Shown: piece after piece, positions 1 through 12,531 of the stretch
How the letters are laid out: every line of letters starts with the position of its first letter
How positions within the stretch are numbered: the first letter of the stretch is position 1
Assembly (NCBI RefSeq): GCF_000001735.4
Contig: NC_003074.8
Span: 7,626,101 to 7,690,100 of the forward strand
DNA length: 64,000 nucleotides
Reading direction: 5' to 3'
Source of the DNA: Arabidopsis thaliana
Lineage: Eukaryota; Streptophyta; Magnoliopsida; Brassicales; Brassicaceae
Translations under genes and position numbers: made by a program
The notes under the pieces: generated by a model
Told to the model about the DNA's origin: nothing
What the model saw: only the letters and a program-made list of their open reading frames with translations
The model's database searches: none

Positions 1-112
1 TAAAGCTAGCACAAACATTCAAAATATTGCAGAACTGAGACCTTAAGGACTTGCAAAAACCATCACAATCCTGTAATACACAAGATCCTTGAACAGCACA
101 ATTTGGACTAAC

Positions 113-554
113 CTATTCTCTTCTCCGCCGTAGTGCTCCACCGCTTCATCGGAATCGCTTCCAGTTCCGCCGGAGAAATCATCGATACGGACATTCCCAG
201 CGCCTTGACGGCGTTTATTCTGCCTAGAAAATGGATTAGCTGCTGCACGTTTTAACGACGGCCACGGTGGTCGTAACTGTAACCGCGACGGAGAGTAACC
301 GGAAGAGCCATCAAACGTAGAAAAAGATGAAGTAGGGATTTTGATTCGTAGATTTGGAAACGAACTTGGATTACGCCGGAGAAGTTCGTCGTTAGGGTTT
401 GGAACATTTGGCTTGGCGGCGTCGGCGGAGACTTCGTTCTTAGTAAAGGTGGAAACAGCAGCATTGAGATTCCATTGATGAGTTTCAAGAAAAGATATAG
501 CTACTTCTCTCGAACAAGATGTTTCTCCGTCGTCTCCGGCGAGTTAACGTCCAT
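113..554 (-). CDS. UBA/UBX-domain protein (PUX family), 5' exon only, partial
   Basis: This is the first coding exon of a plant UBX protein, a family of adaptors for the AAA-ATPase CDC48. The frame read from 525 down to 113 gives ETSCSREVAISFLETHQWN and then NLNAAVSTF, the second half of an N-terminal UBA domain (PUX5 has SSSREEASFFLESHTWNLDAAVSTF). A linker follows with GNVRIDDFSGG and an acidic SDSDEAVEHYGGEENR stretch like that before the SEP domain. The exon closes at a clean donor (AG|GTTAG at 113/112); the SEP and UBX domains lie beyond base 1. The start is a problem: the only nearby ATG (552-554) reads MDVNSPETTEKH and stops at 501-503, while the UBA frame has a TAA at 544-546 and no ATG. 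One extra A near 525 would join the two frames. Family assignment is firm; the start is not. Confidence 0.75.
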
Positions 555-841
555 CGCAAGATTACGTTTCTTCTCCGATCTTCTTCTCTAAAACCTCTGT
601 TTTATAACTTCAGTATCGACTAAAGAGAACAAAACGCGTCGTTTTGTAGAGTTCTTGAAAGAGCAGGAGAAAAAACTATAGTAACTAAATTTTTAAAAAT
701 CTTACAAAAAAAAATACAATCCAAACCATATAGTAATCTTTCTATTTCATACACACAATATACTAAAAATACAAAGACAAAATGAAATCTTCAAAGCAAA
801 TAACAAAACCAGAGGTTTTTTTTCTTCTTCTAAATCTGGTT
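555..841. other. Intergenic spacer between the UBX gene and NPF6.4
   Basis: This AT-rich spacer should hold the 5' UTR and promoter of the minus-strand UBX gene and the 3' UTR of NPF6.4, which ends at 842. I see no gene, repeat or RNA in it. Confidence 0.6.
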
Positions 842-2854
842 TCAAGGAATGTCCTTAAGCTCAAATTCAGAGCTCTCTTTCTTCGTCACTTCCTTCTCCA
901 CTGAATCATCATCAGTCACAACAACAGTAATCACATCAGCTTTATACTGATGTTTCATGGCAAACACAATAAAAATCAAGAAGTTCAATGCTCCCAAGAC
1001 AACAAGTAACCAGTAGAAGTAGTTCAATCTCGCTTTGTTAAGGTTACTTCTAAGCCAGCTTTTGTCTGTAACCCTATCAACAAGCGAAACAAGCAAGCTA
1101 CTCACGAAGAATCCCATCGATATCGTGCTTAGAAACAATCCGGTGCTCATCGATTTCATCCTCTCTGGTGCTTCTCTTATAAAGAACTCAAGCTGTCCAA
1201 CGTAAGCAAAGGCCTCACCCGCACCGACTAAGAAATATTGTGGAACCAACCAAAACGCGCTTATTTTCTTATCGTTGTTAACCGCTGCCTCGCGTCTAGC
1301 GTTCTCTATAACCGCGGCTACAGCCATTGCAGCCATTGAGAATACTAGCCCTACTCCGATTCTCTGTAGGCTTGTGATTCCTTGAGGCTTTTTTGTGAGC
1401 CTTCTTGTTAAAGGAACAAAGACTCTCTCGTTAAGGGAAGTGAAGAGGAGAATTGTGAGTATGAGGAAAGCAGAGTAAGAGCCTGCAGGAACAGTGAAAG
1501 ATCCGAGTTTTCGGTCCATAAACGTCGCTTGTTCGACCGTGAAAGTCGTCATTTGGGAGTAAATCGTCCAGAAAAGAATGTTCGTTGCCCAAATCGGTAC
1601 CAATTTCATCACGAGTTTCACTTCTTCGACTTGTGTAACAGTCGAAACGATCCACGGATCCTTCTCTTCGAAGTCCTTCGAGCTAGGAGAGCTCTCGTTC
1701 TTGGAAATTGCGGCTTTGTCTAAACACTTAAGCATCTCTGTGTGTGGAACCGTGGTGTTGTCATAACCGTTCAAAAGACTTGGATGCGCAGGGTAACTCT
1801 CCTTTCTTTTCTTCCAAGCCAAGAAACCAACCCTCCATATTGTTGTAAAAGGGCTTCCTTTAGGTTTCTTGAAACGGTACCGTTTCGTTCCGCAGAGTAA
1901 AACAATGGCTGCAACCACCATAGTCGCGGCAGAGATCCCGTAACCCCAGCCTCTCCCGACGTTGTCCTGAACGTAAACAAGAGCAATCACGGCGAAGAGA
2001 GAGCCGACGCTGATGGAGAAATAGAATCTGTTGAAGAAGAAAATCATCTGTTTCTCTTCTTTAGGATCACTAGTATCGAACTGGTCAGACCCAAAACCAG
2101 AGACGTTGGATTTGATTCCTCCTCCGCCTAGAGCTATGGTATAGAGAGCAACATAGAGAAGAGCCAACTGGTGTCCGTTTGCTTCTATGCACTGATGATG
2201 AAGTCTCCTGAAATCGTCACATATTGGTGGTCTCATGCTTGAGATAGTTGTAGCCACCGTCAAAAGCAACACTCCCTGTTTTCACAGAAACAAGGAATTA
2301 GAGCTAGAAAGTCTCAAGCCAATCGAGCTACAAGTACGTGGTTTAAGAGCTTACCAGAGCTGTGACAGAAGCTGAGATTGCAACCATCTTGTAGCGACCG
2401 AGTTTAGCGTCAGCCAAAAAACCACCGAGAAGCCCTAGAAGGTTAAGAGTTCCCATGAAGTTGGTGACTATGGTCGCTGATTTAGCTGATGAGATGTGTA
2501 AATCTCCAACAAGGTACGTCACTAGATTCATTGATATGCCCATCACGCATATTCTCTCTGATAGCTCGCTCCCTTCACATTAAGAAGATACAGAGGAGTG
2601 TTAGAAACAGAGGAGTCACTCTTTTTTCACATTAAGAATTAAGACTTTACCTAAAATTAAACCGGCGCCTAACCATCCACCGGTTTTAGACTTATCTGGT
2701 GGGTTTCCTCTGTAATCATAGGCTTCTTCAGAGCCATCTTTGGCTCCATGAGATGATGACACATGAACCTTTAGAGACAAGCAAAACCATTAAGAACATA
2801 AGAAACAGAGGAAACAAAAAAAAAACAGAGAGAAAAAACTTTTTAACTCACCAT
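842..2854 (-). CDS. NPF6.4: Low-affinity nitrate/peptide-family transporter NPF6.4 (NRT1.3)
   Basis: Plasma-membrane proton-coupled transporter of the NPF (NRT1/PTR) family; NPF6.4 is known as NRT1.3. Coding exons on the minus strand are 2854-2852, 2768-2651, 2572-2355 and 2275-842. They join in frame to 590 residues, the normal family length, with about 12 membrane helices. The family motif ELSERICVMG (ExxER, proton coupling) spans the exon 2/3 junction, followed by the conserved MGTLNLLGLLGGFLADAKLGRY. The long central loop (FEEKDPWIVSTVTQVEEVK) and the C-terminal half are typical, and the tail is acidic. The first coding exon contributes only the ATG: AAAATG|GTGAGT, then AAAG|GTTCATGTG. 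The start is fixed by this splice, because exon 2 has no in-frame ATG. All introns are GT-AG. Identification is confident. Confidence 0.95.
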
Positions 2855-3076
2855 TTTCTTATTTGAGCAGTTAGACTCTGAGAGAAGAAAGCAGAGAAGC
2901 GTGAGTTATAAGGAGAAGTTTAAGATGGTAGTGGAGGTTATAGCGATAAGGGTTTTGACACTTTTATTAGACCTTTGATTTTATCTAACTCCAACAAAAC
3001 AAAAGAAGAAATGAGAGGAGATACGATTCAAATGGGCATGTGAAGAGAGATGGGGATTGATTGATATATGATGGGT

Positions 3077-3085
3077 CTTTATATA
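3077..3085 (-). promoter_or_regulatory. Probable TATA box of NPF6.4
   Basis: The minus strand reads TATATAAAG here, 223 bases upstream of the ATG. This implies a start site near 3045 and a 5' UTR of roughly 190 bases. It is called from sequence and spacing only. Confidence 0.5.
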
Positions 3086-6000
3086 AAATGTGGCTTTGCT
3101 TTTTGTGTGGTTGTTTCAGCGATATATGATCAGATAGATCTAAACAAACATTGAGACAACAGTGTGATTTCATTATCTTATGACAAAGACATTTGTTTAT
3201 TTCATGTGGTTGCAAGGTTTTCTGCTTCTTTGTAATTCCCCATGTCCATTACTCTCTTTTGTCTCTTTATACCATTTTGTTTGTGGTTGCAATGAGTTTT
3301 TTTTTAGCTTCTTTGTATTTTTCCCACGTCCTCTTCTCCTTCAACAAATCTCTTACCATCCATACTATAGAATTGTTTTTTATTGTTAAGATTTTACATT
3401 AATTGGAGACATATCAAAAATCTTTGTCTTTATATCATGTGTGCCAGATTGTGGTTGTTTATTGATCTACCACGTGGACAGTTTTTACTGAGTTATACAC
3501 ACAAGGTTCAAGATTAATCTGAACTCTCACTGGTACAAATATGCATGGTCTCTAATATTTTGGGATGACTTGTTAAGCATTAAAGTTAGTGCTTTCACTT
3601 CAATATCACATGGTTCATATTAATGTTCAATCATTAGTGTGAGTGTTGTTCTTTAATGAGTATTTCGTTTCATTAGAAATGTTTTGGTGGATCAAAAAAT
3701 CATGAACCAATTTGTACTTGATTAAGAAAATTATGACTATATATATATATCACCAAGAGTATGTTTAAATCAGACTGGTTTTTGTTCACAACATCCCTAG
3801 GACATACACTTAGTAATTTAGTATACCAAAATGTTGAATCATTTGGAACTAGGTTTAATGGATTATTTTTAGCTAAAAGGATTTGTTAGATCCACAAGAA
3901 GCTAGTCTATAACTTTTAAGAAAGATACAAGATTTCAGGTGTCACATAGGAAATTACGAATTGCGTATTCAACCAGAGATGTGTAAAGCAAAAAAAAAAC
4001 ATATTATTTCCGTTATAAGTAATATTCGAAAGTGACTGTAATCAAGGTGAATATGACATGTAAAAAAATCCATGAAATGGAGGAAGATATTTACTTAGAG
4101 AGATCCACTGATTAAAAAGCTGTACATGTTAATGAATTGATCCCTCTACTTGAAATGATGTTAGCAATATAAGTCAAGAAAGCAGCAAATACATTAAAGT
4201 TAAAGTTCATTATAGAATTTTTCCTCCAATGGTTAAGGTAAAGTTGAGGTTTAAGGTTCCCCGACCACTACAAGTTGCAATCTTTCTTTGTGGACGTCAT
4301 GATTATAGTTTCACCATTATACTGGGATTCTCTATTCATGAACGTTAGCATCGGCCCTACTATATAATTAATGTATCCACGTCAATACTAATTGTTATAA
4401 GTTAAAATCATATTAAAATAGGACATTTGTTTCTATAGTTTTCATGGTGAGTTATATTCTAGAAACCAAGAGTCTGTGTTTAAAGTTAGAATAAACAAAT
4501 AGAGTGGGTTCATCTTCTTGCACACCAATCAGATAAAAACAATGGAAACTTGTTTTAGTACACTGGAAAAAGAAAAGACCAAATAAATGTAGAATAGTTT
4601 GCCAAAACTAAAAAAAAAGAATAAAAGTAGAGTAAAAACAATATTTGTTCAACTAAGTGAACTACACTGACACTGAATAATGGATACTTTTCATGAACTG
4701 TTTTTTCAATGTTCTTATTGATTTATAACCATTGTACTCTTTAGTAAATTGGTATCGGATTCTAGTTTTGTTGGGTTGGTGAAGTAATTGAGATTATTTA
4801 GTGTTCAGTCTTCCCCAAAAGATATATTTTCTCAAAACTTTTGGAAAAGGGTAAGTGATTCTAATCAAGATTTAGTTAATATAAACATGAATGTGCATTA
4901 TTAAGCTTATGTGGGACAATCCCACTAGTCTCATAGCCCAACCATAGCCAATTCAACACGTAGTCGTATTATAGAATCGAATTTGTTATGTTAACTCTAA
5001 AGGATATACTAAAGATTCTTATATTTTCTTTGTGAGAAAAATATATGATATGCTTGTTAGGATTTTGCCCAAAAAAAAAAAGGTGTCTGTTGGGAATTTC
5101 ATATTAGTCATATGATAGAAAATAATGTAATACTATATAAAAGATATTGGTCAATCCAATCGATTGGAGTTGAAAACTCATGAATCTTCACGACGTAGTA
5201 AAATGAGAACAAAATTTTGATTATTTGAGCAAGTATCCAACCTGAATTCAATCATATATACAAATTATGTCAAGATGTATGATTTGATATATGACTCAAA
5301 AAATATTTGTTTGTAAATCACATCAAAATGGCTGTGATCAGTAGAGATCCGTACTCTAGACAGAAATCTACAACAAACCAAACTTACATACTAACAAAAC
5401 ACTTTAAACTATTCGAAAACAAAAATATGTCGTAAAATGGCATTTTAGATAAAGTTATACTGTATAATAAAATAGAATCTGAGTCATTTCATCATCAACA
5501 TGAGATAGAAAACCAAAACAGACCAAAAGTATGATTGTTTTGGGGAATCTATGCCAACTTTGAATGTGTCACATGTCATTCCATGATGAAAATAATAAGG
5601 CCACAATAATAATGCGACGATAAGAAAAATCTTGAATGATATATTAGTACCACATATGCCCCACCCTTTTTATCTCCATGCATGGTGAATTCGGTTATAC
5701 ATCAATATAGAAAAATCTTTTCATTTTTAAGAATATACAAAAATCTGGCTTGTTTTCTCACGATAAACATTGCTGACTCCATACTCCTTCTATGTACAGT
5801 CCCTCAATTTAAAAATTTCAGCTTTCTTACAAAATGTAATGAGTTATCAAATTAAGCTCAAAATACAAACAAATTTCAACTAAAACCAGTGGAAACCCAT
5901 AATATATATTTTCAAAATAATTACAAGTAAAAGTAATTTAAATTTATAATTCTCTCAACAACTTACAAAGACATAGTTAAACCATTAGGTTAAATCGATA

Positions 6001-7393
6001 AAATTAGAAATTTCAAAAATAATGGCTAGTACATATTAAGATTTTCCAATCATAGAATAGAAAGACAATTAAGCTACCAGCTTACTTTCCATGGAAAAGT
6101 TAATAATAGCAAACTCTTCATATCTTTATGGCCATTCACATTTCACTTTAACGACTAGATTAATGACTTAACGTATTCATATTTTCAAATATTGGCATAG
6201 ATATTATGTGTATTATCTTTAATCTCTCTAATCCCCTACCTAAAAATTTTGACGGTCTATTTATTTTGTCTAAACGTACATGTGCGGATGTGCATTGCAT
6301 CGGTTACTAGATGCAAATCGTACCTGTCGACACATGTTAATTCTAACCTAATATATATCGAGTTATGCTTCAAAATAAATAATTTTAAATAAAGCTTGAC
6401 TAAAAATCTATATCAATGATTATTTCGTATTAGACAATTTGTTCACGCAATCTCTAAGCTTTTGCCGACCACAACTCTTTGTAGTTCAGCTTGTCCTGGC
6501 ATGCAACGTGAAACTCCTGTTCCAATCATATACTATATAGTATAGATATGTATATATGTGTGTTCGAATTGAGATAACTGTTGAATAATATATTGACACG
6601 TTAATATTTATATGGAAATTTCGATGCATCATCCATTTATAAATATAATTGTCTCTATCTAAAAATGCATTTTAAAGTACAAACGTTTTATACAGAAATC
6701 ATAAATACGATATAGATTATAGATGCATAGTATTATACAAATATTTTCTATGCTTTTTACTATATATTAGTATCTTGAAGAAGTTTTAAGTCTCTCAGAT
6801 TTTCCGCTCTAATGTTGTTATATCATAGAAAGCAAAAAAAAACAAAAAATGGTTCTAAGAATCAACCAAACTGGTTGTTGAAGAAAAAAAAAAAAAACTA
6901 TTTGGTCAATTCAGTTGATAAGAGACTATATGAGGCTGAGCTATGCCCCCACTGAAACAGCCCATTCCGTGTGCATCCAAAAATTGGGCCTTACAGTTTT
7001 ATCTGCTTGTTTCTTTTTAAGGTTAAGTGGATATGACTTATGCCTATGAATAAAACATGCTTGATTGGTGAAGCTCTTTACGATCTTATTTTAAATAGGT
7101 GGTATATGTGAAATTTAAGAAATGCCACAAGTAATTTATTTATGGGTGATAGAACAAGACACATAATGACATATAATGGTTGGTTAGCGCTCTAACAAAA
7201 ACACAAAGCACCAAACATGATGGAAACAACAAACGAGAACAAAAAAAAAAAAGTAATTAAAAAAAAAACACCAATGTTAATGTGATAGCATTGGTTAAAA
7301 AGGAGCAATCATAGACAACAAAACAAACAGTCATCTTGGAAAAAGTCAAAAGGTACTGTAGATGGATTATTAGTTATAAATATATGATTAATA
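3086..7393. other. Long intergenic region, no gene seen
   Basis: About 4.3 kb of AT-rich DNA upstream of NPF6.4 and downstream of the small gene at 7394. It contains only short chance ORFs, poly-A/T tracts and a short AT run near 3740. I found no terminal repeats or protein fragments that I could name. It may hold distal promoter elements of NPF6.4. Confidence 0.6.
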
Positions 7394-7753
7394 TCAATAA
7401 TGACTCTCAGGAATGCTTTCTAACGTAGGCCTCCAATTTTCATCACCTTCCTCTTTCTCATCTTCTTCATAACTAGCCATGGAGATGTTTCTGCCACTAT
7501 CTTTGAGAACATGAACTAACTGTTGAATGGAGTTTATACCATTCTTGTGACCCAAGATCTGTCTAAGTTCTTTCTTTGTCACCACAACTTTTATCCTTAC
7601 CACTTTAGATTCTTCTTCCGTTGATCTTTCACTTTCTTCTTCCCCACGGAAACTCGTTTTACCTTCTTCCAATAACTTTACCAGCGGCTCCGGATCGAGA
7701 TCGTCTTTCTCTTTTCTGGCAACGCCATTGTCGTGTCTTAGGCAATTCCCCAT
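7394..7753 (-). CDS. Small acidic protein with N-myristoylation signal, plant-specific, unknown function
   Basis: A single-exon ORF of 119 residues beginning MGNCLRHDN. Gly2 and Cys4 fit N-myristoylation with nearby palmitoylation, so membrane anchoring is likely. The middle is acidic and low in complexity. It is followed by VVRIKVVVTKKELRQIL, a beta-strand plus helix motif, and the tail ends WRPTLESIPESHY. This pattern (MGNC start, V+hK-V+TK+EL core, W+P-LESIPE end) is shared by a group of small plant proteins related to DUF4228/PADRE-type stress proteins; that relation is from memory and function is unknown. A TATA-like run (gtatatatacac, 7819-7830) lies about 70 bases upstream of the start. 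The locus is probably At3g21680. Confidence 0.8.
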   Translation of the reverse strand: MGNCLRHDNGVARKEKDDLDPEPLVKLLEEGKTSFRGEEESERSTEEESKVVRIKVVVTKKELRQILGHKNGINSIQQLVHVLKDSGRNISMASYEEDEKEEGDENWRPTLESIPESHY

Positions 7754-8254
7754 TGATATATGTCAATGTCTACAATATAAGATAAAGAGACATGAGATGG
7801 TGAGGGTTAATATGGAGTGTATATATACACGAAGAAGAGAGAGAGAGCACATGAGAGAAGCGATTTATGCGCCGGAGCATTTGCAATGAGTAAGTGAGGT
7901 CTTAATTTTTATTTTTATTGGTGTCGTAATTATTATCTTAGATGTTCTGTCACAACACGATTTATGTTTTATATAATTATACAAACTATATAGATATGTA
8001 ATCAATCACATAAGTGGATCGTTCTTTTATCATGTGTACGTTTTGTCTTTTCACGGTTGCTTGGGTGAGAATATAATATATTTCTGTAAAATTAATATCT
8101 TTTTTCTTCTCTTTGATAAAAAATTAATACACTTTGCATTGTAATGACTTTCATCACTAACAATTTAACAACAAATAGTACTGCACTTTAGCAAAAAAAA
8201 AAAAAAAAGAGAAGTGTAAATGGAATCAATATAGCCATAGTACACAAACATATG

Positions 8255-8370
8255 GAGAACATTGCGATATATGAATTTGATTTTGATGGTAAAAGAACCG
8301 CAAAAATATCAACCCAGAACATTGCAATTTATGGATTTGCTTTTGATGGTGAAAGAACTGCGAAAATATC
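8255..8370. repeat. Two-copy tandem repeat, 60-bp period
   Basis: Copy 1 (8255-8314) and copy 2 (8315-8370) share most bases, for example the block ttttgatggt followed by aaagaac and the end aaaatatc. The period is exactly 60, so both copies keep one reading frame; the resulting 85-codon ORF (8252-8509) runs on into the SINE and is not convincing as a gene. Confidence 0.85.
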
Positions 8371-8447
8371 GAGTCTTAATAATTTTCTTAACATATCAAT
8401 TTTTTCAGTTCAACGTATCTCGAATGTAAAATTTTGTTTAATTAAAG

Positions 8448-8777
8448 AAAAACATAGCAGCGCGAGCATATATAGTCCAATAGTAGGAGGGAGCTGTGGT
8501 GAAGGGTGAAACTTCCAAATCCGAGTTCGATCCTCAATGAAAATAAAAATCACATTTGTTTGGAAAATCTGTCAGTTGGATCTTAGTCTAGTTAGTTTAT
8601 CTGGTAGTTAAAAATGCAGGTAGTCTAATTATTTCCTAGCATTAGTCGGAAAACATTCAAATTTAAGATAGACATTGTGGTGACTTTTCGGGAAGTAGTC
8701 TATTTTGAAATATTTCGGTATATTTCTATCAAAGCTCACTGGACAGCCGATAAGATTTATCAAAAAAAAACATAGCA
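8448..8777 (+). mobile_element. tRNA-derived SINE with target-site duplications
   Basis: A SINE of about 300 bp flanked by the perfect 12-bp direct repeat aaaaacatagca (8448-8459 and 8766-8777). The body starts at about 8460. It carries a Pol III A box, TGGTGAAGGG, at 8497-8506 and a B box, GTTCGATCC, at 8525-8533, which fits GWTCRANNC. It ends in an A-run (8762-8770) that merges with the downstream duplication. Order of parts, polarity, length and TSD size are those of plant SINEs such as the Arabidopsis RathE families; I cannot name the subfamily without a search. The intact TSD suggests a fairly recent insertion. Confidence 0.8.
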
Positions 8778-8957
8778 ATAAAATCGAAATTTACAAATTT
8801 TCCTGTCACGATCGAATTGATGTGTCATGCTTGCCTCAGCACTCTTAACAAGTATACAAAATCTAATTACGATGTTTCCTTTTTACTTTCGGTCAAAATT
8901 ATGGAAGCTACAAAGTTCAAGCAGTATAATTTATTGATTTCTCGATAGACTTTGATT

Positions 8958-9007
8958 AACGTCGCTTAATTAAATTTTTTTAAAAAAAGAAAACGTCGCT
9001 TAATTAA
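8958..9007. repeat. 16-bp direct repeat flanking a T/A run
   Basis: The sequence aacgtcgcttaattaa occurs at 8958-8973 and again at 8992-9007, separated by a T-then-A tract. It could be a slippage product or the footprint of a lost insertion. Confidence 0.6.
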
Positions 9008-11079
9008 TGTACATAAACTAATGTGAACGTAGTATGGGTTAGGTAGGTCTTGCAAGCTCACAAATCATAACACTACTCTTTATATATATATATTCCAATT
9101 GAAGTTTGGGGACCAACTTCCATGAAAATTTCGAGAACTTGTAGATTTTAATGCAACTTATAAATTAACTTTGACAAAAAAAAAAAAACTTTTATAAATT
9201 GTCGAATAATCCAGTTGTCGAAATCCACTACCCAGGTTTTAAGACTTTGTCGACTAAGTATCCTTTTCTGTATCTTAAAAAGTTTCGAACCTTTGATTTA
9301 TATATTTTTGGAGTATTGCATGCTAATTAATAATAGTGGTGAAAACGCAAACCATCTTTCCTTATGCATATCACTAAGTCCAGCAAAACAGAAATAATCC
9401 CTTATCCCTGCCTAACGAGTAGAGTTAAGTACTTAACCATAGTTTGGTTCATGATAAATTATACAATTCTAAGGTATATTTTTGGAATAAACGTATGGTG
9501 TTGCTTATTAGGTCCATATCCATCAAAAATTTAAAACAAAACATACAAACCGTCGTATAAAATTAGATTTTGTCTAGTTATGATTTTATGACCAAATCAA
9601 ATCCAATTCTAACCGCCAATCTCTTTTCATAATAGAGACCCCTCCAATTATTAAGGAAGGAAGACCATGGAATTAAAATATATTAAAGCGACTAACACAA
9701 ATTTAAATCATAAACTAACAAAAGAAATATGTCTGTCATTTTGTTAAGTTTTTATAATAAAGAAAATATATTGACGTATATGTAATTTTAAAATGGGCCA
9801 TGCAGCATGATATGCATTACTAAGCGAAGAAACAAAAATAGAGGCCGAAACGCGGAAAAGAGCTGACAAATCGTAAAGAGTGTCTTCCACATGGGATTAG
9901 GTCAATTTCACCATAATTTTCATGGCACTTCAGAGCCTATTGCATGTGGTGGATACATATAAGAAAAATAAGTTTATAGTTTTAAAACTAAAATTGATTT
10001 AGTCAAAAACGCTTAATAAAAATTTCTTGTCAACACATAAAAAATAAATGCTATAATAGATTGTGTTTTTGGATAGTATGGAAAATCCAACAAAACAAAA
10101 TTTAGATGATATACGATTGTTTTTTATATCTGTTGGCAATAAATTGAGATGTATAATTGAAGGATTAGGTACCTTTTTCTGAAGAATTCGCCATAATATA
10201 TACATGCATAATGTCATAAAACATGGAGAAAAATGCCCATAAAAATGTAGATTGATGATTTATGCTATTTCAGTCCGCGTTTTAGTCCATATTTGGGCCT
10301 TGCGAGTAATTTCTGCTTTTATTTTCGAGAACTCTGTCTCTGTGTATAGACTATAGAGCCAAGATGGGCTTTATAATAAAAAGTAGATATGTAGAGGGAC
10401 TTTTTGGAGTAATCGATAATTATGAATTATAATTACAAATTAACAAACCAGAAAGTAGCTTGCATATGCTTCACATTTTAGATTTCCTTCAGTTATCATG
10501 GTAAATACTTAAGATGCTACTTGTCCATTCCATAAATGTTCCATGTCCTCGTCCATATCTTACTTAGCAAAGAGTCCAAAATGTGGGATTTTTCTGTCCT
10601 TTAAAAACTTAACTCTGTTTTTTATATACCAGAAGTGGGAGACCAAGGCAACAATTGGTAACTAAGTTTCAACTTTTTTGAGTTTTTCTCTCCTGACTGA
10701 ATGGCTTTTTAAACTTTATAAACTCGTTCTAATTTGTCTTTTCCGTTTAAGGCTTTTTCGTACGTTTTGCAAATAGCTAAACTTTTGAAAGGAAAAAGTA
10801 ACCTCGCGTTTTTCTCATTTATATTGCACAGAATATAGATACAAGTTGCAGCTATTACTGATAAAACGTAGCTACTTTTTTGGTTGGGTTTATTTGAGCC
10901 AAATAACTTCATTAAAAGCTGTAGTACCAAGTTTGGGTCTATCATTTACACTGCTATTGTCTTTGCTATATGACTCGAATCTGATACATTCGATTTCTAA
11001 AGATTATATCTAATTTTTAAGCGAATTAAACTTTTGCAAGCTTGGTTTTGATCTCTACTATTCTATTGACTAGAGAAGA

Positions 11080-11300
11080 TGTCATAGTTGGGTGTAGAAT
11101 AAGGTATTGAACTGACTTGCTTTTATTGATTCATTAACTATGGTATTTATACACAATGATCTCTATCAAGAGATAAACATAAATCCCTAAAATATAGGTT
11201 AGAAACTCTATCATCAAAGATATTGTACTAATCCTAATCGGATTACACATATCTCCAATAGAGTTGATATCTATTAACGGCAAAAGGAGCTAAGCTGCCA
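11080..11300 (-). mobile_element. Probable solo LTR or LTR fragment (Copia-like), fossil
   Basis: Read on the minus strand this segment has the anatomy of a short plant LTR. It opens with TG (at 11300). It has a promoter-like GTGTATAAATACC (about 11147-11159), a downstream AATAAAAG polyadenylation-type signal, and it ends with CA at 11080. No internal retrotransposon sequence is next to it and I see no convincing flanking duplication. It is treated as an old solo LTR or fragment; the family is uncertain, Copia-like by size and style. Confidence 0.4.
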
Positions 11301-12531
11301 TGATGACCCATGAAGTATATGCCTGCATGCTAATACGCAGAAAAACATTGAATGTGAAAGTGGCAATTATTCGAACACTCAAATTTTTTTATCTTCCTAA
11401 AATCGTGCTCGTGAAGATTTTTCAAAACAACCGATATAACCATTGGTGTTTAGTTGTTTACCTTTCTTTTTATTGCATACGATAGCCCATTCTTAGGAAT
11501 TAAACCATGGGGGCAACTGGCAAGCATTTATAATCATTGATGTTACTTTAATTTTCATTTAATATGAATATTAAACGTAGTAGCTATATCATTGGGTTGG
11601 AATTAATGACTGAGAAAGAATGAATGAAAGAGAGAAACGTGTACTCGCAGTAGACCATATAACCATTGGTGAACAATTTTATTTGGAATCGTATCCATAA
11701 ATATCATTTTTATACTAGTACGCTTGCTTTTACGACTACTATACCTTGTGTGGGCGGACCAACAATTTAAGAAGGGGGTGTGGGTGTAACTGGCCCGGTA
11801 AACCATAATTTTGTTTTGGCCATGTACAAAATGAGTTTTTGGCATACGGTGTTTTGTTGTATTTGAAGATCCCACTCAATATCATTTTTTTTTCCCCAAT
11901 TTGATTAATCATTTGCTTTCTTGAAAGATTATTTTCCTTATAAGGATAAGAATAAACAGTTTCCTTTTTCATGGAACAAATTTTTCATGTTTCAAAGATA
12001 TTTTCATTTTGTCTGAAGTATCAAAACAGTTTTACATTATTATTTGTCTTTTTCTGTTCAAAAAATTTAAGCAAATTAGTATATAATAAATAAACAGATT
12101 TGTGTATAGTATTGAAACCTATATCCATGAGCAAATGTGTGGTATATAAATTAGATAACAATTCTTTTTTGACATCATATAAATTAAATAACATTGAATT
12201 TGAAATTAATCACATTTTTAAAATGTGATTGTACGTTATTTATTCTTTAAAATTATGAATACTAATTAACCAATATATGTCATCGAAATAACTCAAAATA
12301 TTGTAAAGAAAACTATTTGCATTTTACATATAGATATCTTGTAAAGTTAATTACGATATCCATAGAAATGTTATACAATCTTTGACTAAAAACGAAAGAA
12401 AGAATTCTAATAATTAATAACCTTTGGTGTTTTTAATGAGAGACGTGGACTCTCTCGGTAGAAATAATACAATGATTAACATACAAATTTGTAACTATCA
12501 TTAGCCGTCACTCGCCACCCTCGATAGGACC

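Larger units (their letters stand above)
7831..12531. other. Intergenic region with SINE, tandem repeat and LTR-like remnant, no gene
   Basis: About 4.7 kb of AT-rich DNA between the small protein gene and DTX40. The SINE, the 60-bp duplication, the short direct repeat and the LTR-like piece are listed separately. The remaining ORFs are under 100 codons, AT-biased and without recognisable domains. I see no tRNA or protein-coding gene. Confidence 0.6.
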
